Assembly: GCF_900113665.1 (NCBI RefSeq)
Contig: NZ_FOQD01000013.1
Coordinates: 1-64,000, forward strand
Direction: 5' to 3'
Length of the DNA stretch: 64,000 bases
DNA from: Planctomicrobium piriforme
GTDB lineage: Bacteria; Planctomycetota; Planctomycetia; Planctomycetales; Planctomycetaceae
This document shows positions 42,080-49,903 of this stretch, piece after piece. The translations under genes and the position numbers were made by a program. How positions within the stretch are numbered: the first letter of the stretch is position 1; the number at the start of each line of letters is the position of its first letter. Under the pieces are notes generated by a model that was not told the DNA's origin, ran no database searches, and saw only the letters and a program-made list of their open reading frames with translations.

Positions 42080-42493
42080 ATGGGCCATCTCACTCGCACC
42101 GCCACCGTGTTCCTCCTCCTCGCCGGCATCGCCACCGCCGCTGACCCCGTCGGCGAGCTGCGCAAGGTCGAATGCCGCGAAGGAATGTGGATGACCGTCC
42201 CGGCCAAACCCGGCGACCTGATCCAGCTCTCGTTCTTCGGCGGCACCTACCCTGGCGGCATGATCGACAACCTCAAGGTCGCTGGCCTGAACAACTCCGT
42301 TAAAAAAGTCAGCGTCGTGTTCATCCCGCAGATCTCGCCCGATGGCCAGCCCCTCATCGGCGGCCTCGAACTCGCCGGCTTCTTCACCTATCACGGGGGC
42401 AGCGCGACGCTGATGATCACTCCCACCGGAGAGCAAGTGGAACCTAAAACCTACAAGATCGAAATCGTCCCCTTCCGCGAACCGACCAACTGA
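42080..42493 (+). CDS. Exported protein of unknown function
   Basis: 137 residues starting at the ATG at 42080 (AAGAAGA upstream), with a signal peptide MGHLTRTATVFLLLAGIATA. The mature domain is beta-rich: VECREGMWMTVPAKPGDLIQ, FFGGTYPGGMIDNL, VVFIPQISPDGQPLIGGL. The frame is open upstream, but that part is repeat sequence and not coding. No family is recognised. It stands alone with its own terminator. Confidence 0.7.
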   Translation: MGHLTRTATVFLLLAGIATAADPVGELRKVECREGMWMTVPAKPGDLIQLSFFGGTYPGGMIDNLKVAGLNNSVKKVSVVFIPQISPDGQPLIGGLELAGFFTYHGGSATLMITPTGEQVEPKTYKIEIVPFREPTN

Positions 42494-42573
42494 GAGCCGA
42501 CCCCGATTACCCCCTCTCCCTTGCAGGACGATAGCCGGGTGAGAGTTTTCGGATGGACTTTAAGCCACAAAAA

Positions 42574-42612
42574 AGCCCCGCTCAGGAGATGACTCCCGGC
42601 GGGGCTCTCTTT
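42574..42612. terminator. Bidirectional rho-independent terminator
   Basis: Stem AGCCCCGC / GCGGGGCT (42574-42581 and 42599-42606) with a 17-nt loop. CTCTTT follows on the plus strand and a TTTTTTG run on the minus strand. It separates the convergent exported-protein and phytase genes. Confidence 0.85.
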
Positions 42613-42615
42613 GAT

Positions 42616-42645
42616 GGCATAGACATTTCTGTCTGCGCCAATTTC
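42616..42645. repeat. 30-bp dispersed palindromic repeat, copy A
   Basis: The core GGCATAGACA-TTTC-TGTCTGCGCC can form a hairpin. A second copy at 46438-46467 matches at 26 of 30 positions. Both copies sit at the 3' end of a minus-strand gene (phytase, serine hydrolase). Confidence 0.75.
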
Positions 42646-42687
42646 GAAAGAACGACGACAAACAGCGAGAGCCTGCCGCTCCGCTGA

Positions 42688-43737
42688 TTACTTGCTTTGC
42701 AAACAAGCTTCCACCGCCGGCCACGGCGTCACCAGCACAGGCCGCGGCGCGACATCGGTATGGCAGCAGAAGATGCCTCGCGGAAATGCCGGCCCCAGAT
42801 CGAACGCAACCGCTTCGATCCCGTCCGTCTGCTCAGCACCGGCGATGCCGAACTCACCTTGCCAGGCATACGGGGCGCTCGCACTGAACGCAACATACCG
42901 GTTCCGCCCCTGATCAGAGACCAGCAACGACTTCATACCGTCGCCTCGCGTCACTAAAGCGACCCCTTCCAGATCCCCCTGCAGCCCATCCGCCCCGACT
43001 CTGGCGATCAGCACGGGACTCGCTGACGATTCCGGATCGGCGTCCACTTTCCAGACCCCGACAGCCTCCTCGGTAATGAAGTACACCCCCGCTTCATCAT
43101 CGGCAACAGCACCCTCGCACTTCCCGATGGGGATGTCGCGCACCTTTCGATTGAGCATCTCGCCTTTGTCGTTCAGCCACAACTGATGCTGCTCAACGCT
43201 TCCTGCCTGGGACGTACACAAAAAGGAAAGCCCCCCATTCTGTCGGCTCTGAGACAGGCACCCGCCATAGTTCGGCCCCGTCAGTAACGGTTCTTTGTCG
43301 AGTCGCACCAGTTGCCGCGTCGCGGGGTCCACTTTGAAGCAGACCAGTTGAAACCCCTTACGCTGATTGACCACCACCACGTCAAGTGTCTCGCGATGAA
43401 ACTTGACGTTCTGACGGATGTCGATATTACCCGGCTTTGGAACCGGGACGCTCTGGAGCAGCTTCCCCTGGAGATCGTAGACGAATACGTAATTCGCTGA
43501 TTTATCAGATGTGATGATGAGGCTTTCGCTCGCCTCCCTCGGGCTTCTCCAGACGCACATGTCGTCCTGATCCACCGCCTGCGGATTCACAAGTTGCAAC
43601 GCGGGCTGCGCCGGTGCGCCAGCACTCCTTCCTGTTTGCGAAGCCGCCCCCGCCCGCTCCGCAGCGTTCGCGCTGACTGCAAGCACGAGGACACACACCG
43701 TCAGCACCGGCGCCAGCCGGCAAATCAACGACAACAT
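42688..43737 (-). CDS. Beta-propeller (3-)phytase-like protein
   Basis: 349 residues; signal peptide MLSLICRLAPVLTVCVLVLA with cleavage near SANA-AE. Propeller-phytase motifs: DDMCVWRSPREASESLIITS, YVFVYDLQGKLL, FHRETLDVVVVNQR, GKCEGAVADDEAGVYFITEE and LEGVALVTRGDG. This family removes phosphate from phytate or similar compounds with calcium, outside the cytoplasm. Some calcium-binding acidic residues are not where I would expect them (CVWRSP in place of AIWVHP), so activity is likely but not certain. AAGGGATG precedes the ATG at 43737. Confidence 0.87.
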   Translation of the reverse strand: MLSLICRLAPVLTVCVLVLAVSANAAERAGAASQTGRSAGAPAQPALQLVNPQAVDQDDMCVWRSPREASESLIITSDKSANYVFVYDLQGKLLQSVPVPKPGNIDIRQNVKFHRETLDVVVVNQRKGFQLVCFKVDPATRQLVRLDKEPLLTGPNYGGCLSQSRQNGGLSFLCTSQAGSVEQHQLWLNDKGEMLNRKVRDIPIGKCEGAVADDEAGVYFITEEAVGVWKVDADPESSASPVLIARVGADGLQGDLEGVALVTRGDGMKSLLVSDQGRNRYVAFSASAPYAWQGEFGIAGAEQTDGIEAVAFDLGPAFPRGIFCCHTDVAPRPVLVTPWPAVEACLQSK

Positions 43738-43792
43738 GCATCATCCCTTAAAATGAAAAACAGTCTTTTCGTACATCAACTGCACGGTCAGA

Positions 43793-43825
43793 AACAAGCC
43801 GGAGAGCACACGCCTCCGGCTTGTT
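43793..43825 (-). terminator. Hairpin terminator after DUF1559 paralog 3
   Basis: Perfect 12-bp stem AACAAGCCGGAG / CTCCGGCTTGTT (43793-43804 and 43814-43825) with a 9-nt loop; on the minus strand TTGTTTCTG follows. It lies 90 nt beyond the stop of the DUF1559 gene at 43915 and 56 nt upstream of the phytase start. Confidence 0.7.
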
Positions 43826-43914
43826 CGTCTCACACATCACTTCGGTAAATTTCACTTTCGGCGTTCACCGATCCGCGAGCGATCATTGCTGCGTCATCAG
43901 GCAAAGATCGATGA

Positions 43915-44958
43915 TTAGAATTCGCCGAGAGTTTCGCCGCCGCCACGGGTAATCAGGGCCGCCCAGTTTCGGGCGTCGATATTCTCAGAGATGAACCGCA
44001 CGGCCCCATCGGCCATTGCCGCATGAACGCCGCCCGTGTGGAAGCTATACCCTTCACTGTCATTGCAGCCGTTGATCGGCTTCAGCGGAGTTCCCGCCCG
44101 GGCAGTCCCGTCGGCACTGCACCCCTGCACGCCAGAGACTCGGCCCGTATCCGCCCAGCCGGTGCCGCCTGTGTACAGATACACGCCCGAGGAGGAGACG
44201 TAATCGGCAAGATTGGCTTTTCCCGTCAACGCTCCCGGTGCGAACTTCTGCTTGTTCGTACCATAGGCGTATGGAACACCGTCAGACTCGATGATCGTGG
44301 TTGTGTTCGACGCCCCGTCGGTGATTTTCGCATAGGTCACCCTGCAGTTGGTCGAGTCGTCATTCGGCTTCGACAACACGCCTTGCCGCATCGTCGTCCC
44401 CAGCTTGTTGTTCTTGTCCGCCATCGGGTTGTACTTCGGATCCCCCGAGGTATTCGAGTCCCCCAGCGCCAGATAATACTTGTTGCTCACCGAGCCGGTC
44501 GCGGTGTAACTCCCGGCAGCCGGCTGCGGAGTATTTGTGGAGTTCAGGTCCGGCGCGTCTTCGGGACTGGAAGGACACTTGTAGACCGAAATGATTGTTG
44601 CCACGGCGACGGCGTTGACCGGATCGTTCCACACCTTGTTAGTGTCGTAGATGTTGTAAACGTTCGTCTGGTCCAGATACGGCAGAATCATCGCCGTCCA
44701 GCTGTGCCAGTCGGTCGTCGCCGTCTGCAACCGGGCCGTCGGAAACACGCGGTGGCTGCTCTCATAGTTGGCAATCGCCAGCCCCACCTGCTTCAGATTA
44801 TTCTTGCACTGACTCCGGCGAGCCGCCTCCCGCGCCTGCTGCACGGCCGGCAGCAACAACGCAATCAGAATGGCGATAATCGCAATCACCACCAGCAGTT
44901 CAATCAGCGTAAAGCCCCGTGCACGCACCCGCACAACATCAACTCGATTCCCCGCCAT
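43915..44958 (-). CDS. DUF1559 protein with pseudopilin-like N-terminus (paralog 3)
   Basis: 347 residues; AAGGAGC precedes the ATG at 44958. It opens MAGNRVDVVRVRARGFTLIE, then the pilin helix and QQAREAARRSQCKNNLKQVG. Mid-domain CPSSPEDAPDL and the C-terminal HTGGVHAAMADGAVRFISEN are typical. The divergent GntR/LacI-type gene and two TTGTYAACA sites in the shared 333-bp spacer suggest carbon-source-responsive control. Confidence 0.94.
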   Translation of the reverse strand: MAGNRVDVVRVRARGFTLIELLVVIAIIAILIALLLPAVQQAREAARRSQCKNNLKQVGLAIANYESSHRVFPTARLQTATTDWHSWTAMILPYLDQTNVYNIYDTNKVWNDPVNAVAVATIISVYKCPSSPEDAPDLNSTNTPQPAAGSYTATGSVSNKYYLALGDSNTSGDPKYNPMADKNNKLGTTMRQGVLSKPNDDSTNCRVTYAKITDGASNTTTIIESDGVPYAYGTNKQKFAPGALTGKANLADYVSSSGVYLYTGGTGWADTGRVSGVQGCSADGTARAGTPLKPINGCNDSEGYSFHTGGVHAAMADGAVRFISENIDARNWAALITRGGGETLGEF

Positions 44959-45027
44959 AAATGCTCCTTTGCCTGAACAGCAACCAATGAGAGAAAAGCG
45001 TCTTGGTAGGGAGAATCTAGAGCCGGT

Positions 45028-45077
45028 TTGTTAACAGATCGTGTTGAAATGGAAAACAAGTTGTCAACAAGTTGAAC
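45028..45077. promoter_or_regulatory. Candidate operator pair in the divergent spacer
   Basis: TTGTTAACA (45028-45036) and TTGTCAACA (45061-45069) are spaced exactly 33 bp apart, about three helical turns. The second lies in a near-tandem AACAAGTTG duplication (45055-45077). They are 70-110 bp upstream of the DUF1559 start and fit binding by the adjacent GntR/LacI-type regulator. Spacer 44959-45291 holds no gene. Confidence 0.35.
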
Positions 45078-45291
45078 ATGACAAAAACGACAAGGTTTCA
45101 CACTCTCCAAGAGAATCAAGACATTGCTCAGGACGTCTTGAAAACAGGTTAATATCAGGCAAACGTCCCGTGCGCAGCACAAAGTAACTGGCAGGCAGGA
45201 AGCTTCGGAATCCGCCCAACTCTTGTCATGTTTCCTGCAAGATGTAAAACTCGTTGCATCTATTCATTGACATCTCTTGAGGACTCCAGGG

Positions 45292-46431
45292 ATGGGCCTG
45301 AACTCCACGCGCTCACACAAACACCTTCAAGTTTTCGAGTTCCTTCTCGCCGCCATCAATCGCGGCGAATATCAGGCAGGCGACCAACTCCCCGTCGACG
45401 CCGAGCTCGCCCAGCAATTTGGAGCCTCGCGACCCACCGTCGCCAGAGCACTTTCCGAACTTCAAAACCGCGGCCTCGTGGAACGCCGCGTCGGCTCCGG
45501 AACCTTTGTCAGAGTGACTGCAAAAATGTCGCAGCAGACCGAACTCATCGGCCTGCTCATCCCCGACACCGGCAGTACGGAAATCTTTGACGCCATCGTC
45601 CGGCAGATCAAACGCGAAACGCAGCGCCTCGGTCACGGACTCTTGCTCGGCGACCTGGGCGATGTCGGCAATGCCGGACTCACCGCCAACGAAAAAGGAC
45701 GCTGTGCCGAAGCCGCCAGCGCCCGCCTCATCGCACAAGGCGCGACAGGCGTCCTCTTCGCTCCCGTTGAGTTCACGTCAGACGGCGGAGTGGCCAACCA
45801 GCACGTCCTCGCCAAACTCAATCAGGCAGGCATTCCTGTCGTGCTGATCGACCGCGACGTCGGCGAATTCGACCGCCGCAGTTCACACGACCTGGTCAGC
45901 GTCGATCACATTCGAGCAGGCTTTTTTCTGGCCAGGCATCTGCTCGCACTGGGCCGCCGTCGCATCGCGTTTCTGGCCCGAGAGTACTCGGCCGGCACCA
46001 GCCTGCTCCGCCGCTCCGGCGTCCGCGAAGCCATCCTTCAGGCCGGCGCGGAATTTCCCGTACAGGCCGGTCGCTATGGCCGCCCGGAAGACCGCGACTT
46101 CGTCCAGACCTTCTTCAGTGAAATCCAGCCCGATGCAATCATCTGCTCCAATGACGACACCGCCGCGCAGCTCATGCGCACTCTCGAAACACTCTCGATC
46201 TCCGTCCCTGACGACATCGCCATCGTCGGCATCGACAACGTGCATTACGCCGACCTGCTCCGCGTGCCGCTGACCACCATCTCGCAACCCTGCGAAGCAA
46301 TCGGTCAGGTCGCGGTACAGACTCTGCTGTCACGGATCAACAACCCCAATTCGCCGCTGGTGACCATCACCCTCGAACCGACTCTCGTCATCCGGCAATC
46401 ATGTGGAACACAAAGCACTGTCAGACAGTAA
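45292..46431 (+). CDS. GntR-type helix-turn-helix / LacI-type sensor transcriptional regulator
   Basis: 379 residues from the ATG at 45292 (TTGAGGA about 9 nt upstream). A GntR winged helix (about 8-75; GEYQAGDQLPVDAELAQQFG, RPTVARALSELQNRGLVERR) is joined to a LacI/periplasmic-binding-protein-like sensor domain (about 90-370; LIGLLIPDTGSTEIFD, VVLIDRDVGEFDRRSSHDLV, DAIICSNDDTAAQLMRTLE, IAIVGIDN). This AraR-type fusion usually senses a sugar and represses or activates transport and catabolic genes. Here the nearest target is a divergent DUF1559 gene. The ligand is unknown. Confidence 0.93.
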   Translation: MGLNSTRSHKHLQVFEFLLAAINRGEYQAGDQLPVDAELAQQFGASRPTVARALSELQNRGLVERRVGSGTFVRVTAKMSQQTELIGLLIPDTGSTEIFDAIVRQIKRETQRLGHGLLLGDLGDVGNAGLTANEKGRCAEAASARLIAQGATGVLFAPVEFTSDGGVANQHVLAKLNQAGIPVVLIDRDVGEFDRRSSHDLVSVDHIRAGFFLARHLLALGRRRIAFLAREYSAGTSLLRRSGVREAILQAGAEFPVQAGRYGRPEDRDFVQTFFSEIQPDAIICSNDDTAAQLMRTLETLSISVPDDIAIVGIDNVHYADLLRVPLTTISQPCEAIGQVAVQTLLSRINNPNSPLVTITLEPTLVIRQSCGTQSTVRQ

Positions 46432-46437
46432 TCAGGT

Positions 46438-46467
46438 GGCATCGACATCTTTGTCTGTGCCAATTTC
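46438..46467. repeat. 30-bp dispersed palindromic repeat, copy B
   Basis: GGCATCGACATCTTTGTCTG and following bases repeat the element at 42616-42645 with four differences. Its last base is also the last base of the TAG stop of the minus-strand serine-hydrolase gene. Confidence 0.75.
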
Positions 46468-47642
46468 TAATCAGCACGCGGCGATTCCGCTTTCTTCTCA
46501 GCCATCAGCTTTTTCATCAGCGGAAACCCAACCCGATCGGCCATCGTCTGCCCGCTGAGCCCGCCCGCCCCTTCGTTGCACAGCACCACCACCGTCAACT
46601 CTGGCTCGTGACAGAACGCCACGAACGATGAATGCCCAAATGTCGCCCCGTTGTGCCACCACATCCTTCGCTCCAGGGGTCCGCTGATGTGCCATGCCAG
46701 CCCCAGCTGTAAACCATCGGTCACACGCCGTCGCGACTCCTGCGTCAGCAACATCGCGGACTTGAGCGGTGAATCGAGCCGTCCGCTCTCGGCAGCCAGA
46801 AACCGCTGCAGATCACGCGTCGTCGACGACAACGCCCCCGCCCCCTCCAGCATGCCGAAGGTCCACATCGGCAGCTTCTTGCCAGTCGCATCCTGACCTC
46901 CCACAAATCGGGTCTTCTGCTCGTCCGACAGTAAAACCACCGTGTCTTTCAACCCTAACGGCCCCGTGATGCGGCGCCGCAGCAAGGTCTCATAATCGAG
47001 CCCCGCCTGATGGCACACCGCATGCCCCAGCAGTCCCATCCCCAGATTGCTGTAGGCGTACTCAGGTGACTCCTTCTCGCCTGGGTCACACTGTTTCAAA
47101 CTGCGTGCCAGCGATGCTTGAGTGATTGTCGAATAAGGATTGTTCGCCGGCACCATGCCCAGCGTCAGCGACAGGATGAAATCATTCGGCAACCGCGGCA
47201 GCCCCGAAGTATGCGTCGCCAGTTCTTCCAAAGTGATGTCGTGCATCCCCCGCTTTGGAACTTCGAACGCCGCAGGCAGCGACTTCGCAACAGGATCACT
47301 CAGCGCAAGCTCTTTGTTCTCCACCGCAATCGCCAGTAGCAGTCCGGTGAACAGCTTGGTCACCGAGCCGACCTGAAAGATCGAATCCTCGTCAGGCTCT
47401 TTCGCTTTCGACTGTTCGCCGCGATACCCAAAGAACTCTTCTGGCTCCCCTGCCCGACAGATGCTGACGACCAGCATCGCACTGCGATGCCACTTCAAAA
47501 TCGGCAACACCAGATCATCAACCACGGCCTTGGTGGAACCGGCGACCTCCTCCGCACATGTAATCCTGGGAGACCATGCGGCAACCATCCCCAGCCACAA
47601 CGACAGGCACGCCGCCCAGATTTCACATCGCTTTGAAGTCAT
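46467..47642 (-). CDS. Exported beta-lactamase-family serine hydrolase
   Basis: 391 residues from the ATG at 47642, whose first bases form ATGA with the stop of the upstream small gene. Signal peptide (cleavage near ITCA-EE). Motifs of the class C/DD-peptidase-like family: SVTK at the nucleophile (SxxK), YSN (YxN, in EYAYSNLGMG), and a late HNGATFGHSSF segment in place of KTG. The fold covers penicillin-binding-like esterases and peptidases. The substrate cannot be predicted. It is coupled to a 79-residue membrane protein. Confidence 0.88.
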   Translation of the reverse strand: MTSKRCEIWAACLSLWLGMVAAWSPRITCAEEVAGSTKAVVDDLVLPILKWHRSAMLVVSICRAGEPEEFFGYRGEQSKAKEPDEDSIFQVGSVTKLFTGLLLAIAVENKELALSDPVAKSLPAAFEVPKRGMHDITLEELATHTSGLPRLPNDFILSLTLGMVPANNPYSTITQASLARSLKQCDPGEKESPEYAYSNLGMGLLGHAVCHQAGLDYETLLRRRITGPLGLKDTVVLLSDEQKTRFVGGQDATGKKLPMWTFGMLEGAGALSSTTRDLQRFLAAESGRLDSPLKSAMLLTQESRRRVTDGLQLGLAWHISGPLERRMWWHNGATFGHSSFVAFCHEPELTVVVLCNEGAGGLSGQTMADRVGFPLMKKLMAEKKAESPRAD

Positions 47643-47878
47643 TGCGCGACCCAAAGAGAAATATATAACACAAGCGGCTTTTCCAGCGGCGTTTTCTCCA
47701 ACCAGCGGAGAGGCGAGTAAAACGTGTCTGCGGCTCGCATTGCTCCTGGAGAAATATTGGCCTTTTCACAGACCATCGCAGCCGGTCCGATGCTTAACAC
47801 ATACAGCAGGATCGCCATCAACAGCACGGCGGGAAAGAAAGCAATCCAACTCGTCGATTTTTCACTCGTTTCATCCAT
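47639..47878 (-). CDS. Small membrane protein coupled to the serine hydrolase
   Basis: 79 residues from the ATG at 47878. One strong membrane helix, WIAFFPAVLLMAILLYVLSI, is followed by the motif FYSPLRWLEKTP and a second hydrophobic patch PLVLYISLWV. The FYxPLxWL pattern is one I recall from short planctomycete membrane proteins. Its stop overlaps the hydrolase start by 4 nt (ATGA), which is good evidence that both are real and co-translated. Function unknown. Confidence 0.65.
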   Translation of the reverse strand: MDETSEKSTSWIAFFPAVLLMAILLYVLSIGPAAMVCEKANISPGAMRAADTFYSPLRWLEKTPLEKPLVLYISLWVAQ

Positions 47879-48020
47879 GACAATGGACCCCCGGAGCATG
47901 AAGCAAAAGCCAACCTCTTTCGAGTTCGCAACCATTTCCCACAAGTCTATCCGAAAGACGAAAACCCTCCCAAAGAAATCTTCTCACCTCCCTCGCGCCT
48001 CACGCCTCAAGCCTCGCCCC

Positions 48021-49544
48021 TCAAGCCTCCACATGCCTCGCCTGCCGCCGCGGCAGCGACGAACCGCCCTTCAACTCCCGCGCCGAAGGCAGTTCAAACC
48101 GCCGCAAAAAATGCGGCCGATCCTCACGTCCGCCCCGCGTATAATCCTGCCAGATCGCCTGCGCCGTCGCTTCCTCATCCCGTCCCAGTTGCCGCGTCAG
48201 ATACTCAAACATCAATTCCGCCAGCCGCGGCAGTGCGATCCCATGCGTCCGCTGTTCCCGCGCATACAACCATTCCGACAGCCCGAGGAACGACCAGAAC
48301 GGAGACTCCCCTTTGCTCCACAAAAGTCTTCTCGACTGAATGAAATTCCCGCTGTTCGAAATCAGATCCCAGTACCGCGCGAACCGCCGCATCCGATGAA
48401 TCTCTTCAAACGGCATCAGCCGCGTCGACAGAATCTCATACGGCGGCTGAGGGCTGTAAACCATCCCCCACTCCGCGTCATGCCGCACGATCGGCGTTCC
48501 CCGCAGTCGCTTCAGCAGCCCCACCTGAATTTCTTGCGGGTCGAGCCCCACCAGCCGATCGAACCCCGCCGCAAAACTCTCGATGTCTTCACCCGGCAAA
48601 CCGACAATCAGGTCCGCGTGAACATGCACGCCGGTCTCGCTTCGCAGAAAGCGGAAATTGTCTTCGAGCTTGCGGTTGTCCTGCCGCCGGCTGATCAGCG
48701 CGCCGACGTCGTCATTGAACGTCTGCACGCCAATTTCAAACTGCAAAGCTCCTGCCGGAAATCTGGCGATCAACTCGCGCAGCGACGCAGGCAATCGGTC
48801 TGGAATCATTTCGTAGTGCAGAAACAAACCCGGCTCATACCGGTCGAGAAAGAACTGCAGGATCGCCTGGCTGAATCGCAAATTCAGATTGAACGTCCTG
48901 TCGACGAACTTGAACTGCCGCGTCCCCCGATCGAACAAGCTTTGCATCGCCCCCAGAAAGGCTTCGAGCGGCGCCGTCCGCACCGGAATCTCCAGCGCCG
49001 ACAGACAGAACTCGCATGTGAAAGGGCACCCGCGCGAGGCCTCCACATAGACCACCCGCTGCGCGATGTCTTCGTCTGTATAAAGGTGATAAGGCAACCG
49101 CACCTGATCCAGCAGCGGCACCGGAGCAGCAATGAACTTCTCAGGCCGCTCCTTCCCTGCCAACAGATCCGCACACAGTTCGGGAAACGCCAGATCCCCT
49201 TCCCCGCTGATCACATAGTCCGCGAGTTCGACGATCGGCTGTCCCGCCGCCTCATAACTCACCTCCGGCCCGCCGAGCACCACGACGATCTCCGGCCGCA
49301 CTCGTTTCAGCTCTCCGACCAATCGAGTGAGCGGCTCCACATTCCAGATGTAAACCCCCAGCCCCAGAATCCGCGGTTGCATCGCCAGCAGTTGCGACAG
49401 CACATCGACGCTGCTGTCATTGATTCCCCCTTCAAACAACCGCGTCCGCTCCGCCAGCGCGCCCATGTTGGCCAGCAAATACCGCAGCCCAAAGGCGCTA
49501 TGCCAGTACCGCGCATTCAGAGTGGCCAGAACAATCTCGGACAT
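48021..49544 (-). CDS. B12-binding-domain radical SAM protein (DUF4080-like)
   Basis: 507 residues from the ATG at 49544 (MSEIVLATLNARYWH is the family opening); a GTG eleven codons upstream is also possible. N-terminal cobalamin-binding-like Rossmann domain (1-135; LGLGVYIWNVEPL, VVVLGGPEVSYEA, ISGEGDLAF), then a radical SAM domain with the cluster motif C173-x3-C177-x2-C180 (GCPFTCEFC), FKFVDRTFNLN, LQFEIGVQTFND and HADLIVGLPGED. The C-terminal DUF4080-type extension follows. The three cysteines are intact, so SAM chemistry is expected; the substrate is unknown. The stop TGA lies within a CTCAAGC spacer word. Confidence 0.93.
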   Translation of the reverse strand: MSEIVLATLNARYWHSAFGLRYLLANMGALAERTRLFEGGINDSSVDVLSQLLAMQPRILGLGVYIWNVEPLTRLVGELKRVRPEIVVVLGGPEVSYEAAGQPIVELADYVISGEGDLAFPELCADLLAGKERPEKFIAAPVPLLDQVRLPYHLYTDEDIAQRVVYVEASRGCPFTCEFCLSALEIPVRTAPLEAFLGAMQSLFDRGTRQFKFVDRTFNLNLRFSQAILQFFLDRYEPGLFLHYEMIPDRLPASLRELIARFPAGALQFEIGVQTFNDDVGALISRRQDNRKLEDNFRFLRSETGVHVHADLIVGLPGEDIESFAAGFDRLVGLDPQEIQVGLLKRLRGTPIVRHDAEWGMVYSPQPPYEILSTRLMPFEEIHRMRRFARYWDLISNSGNFIQSRRLLWSKGESPFWSFLGLSEWLYAREQRTHGIALPRLAELMFEYLTRQLGRDEEATAQAIWQDYTRGGREDRPHFLRRFELPSARELKGGSSLPRRQARHVEA

Positions 49545-49755
49545 CGGCTCAACTTCAGCAGGTGCAGGAAGAGTCACGCCTCAACTCTAGGATTTCCATG
49601 GCCTCTCCGACAGGTAGAGGGGTTCCGGCATGATCTTCTCCCGTGGCGGGGGCAATCTTGACGGATTTCCGTAACTCATTGCCAACTTCCCGTCACAAGC
49701 TCATCTGCCCCAATCACATCTCGGCAGGATTCAGATTCTGCAAAGATTTTGAGAC

Positions 49756-49783
49756 TTGTCGCCGAAAAATTGTCGCATACGAT
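49756..49783 (+). promoter_or_regulatory. Possible promoter for DUF1559 paralog 4
   Basis: TTGTCG (49756-49761), 16-bp spacer, TACGAT (49778-49783), four of six matches in each hexamer. The spacer 49545-49903 has no gene. Confidence 0.25.
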
Positions 49784-49829
49784 CAAAGTTCATGAGTGCG
49801 TTTTCAACCGACGCAATGCACAGGCGTTC

Positions 49830-49855
49830 ACATGCTGTTGCCGCAGCATGTTTTG
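49830..49855 (+). promoter_or_regulatory. Terminator-like hairpin in the leader of DUF1559 paralog 4
   Basis: Perfect 8-bp stem ACATGCTG / CAGCATGT (49830-49837 and 49844-49851), loop TTGCCG, followed by TTTG. It lies 48 nt upstream of the start codon, so if the candidate promoter is right it would sit in the leader RNA as a possible attenuator. Confidence 0.45.
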
Positions 49856-49903
49856 ATTTGAAGTCCATTTTTGCCGCATTCTTGAGAAGTGAGGGGATTT
49901 GAA

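Noticed and set aside
47724..49661. 645-residue open frame opposite the radical SAM gene
   Set aside because: Antisense to conserved radical SAM and cobalamin-binding motifs; composition is Arg/Pro/Gln-rich with no fold.
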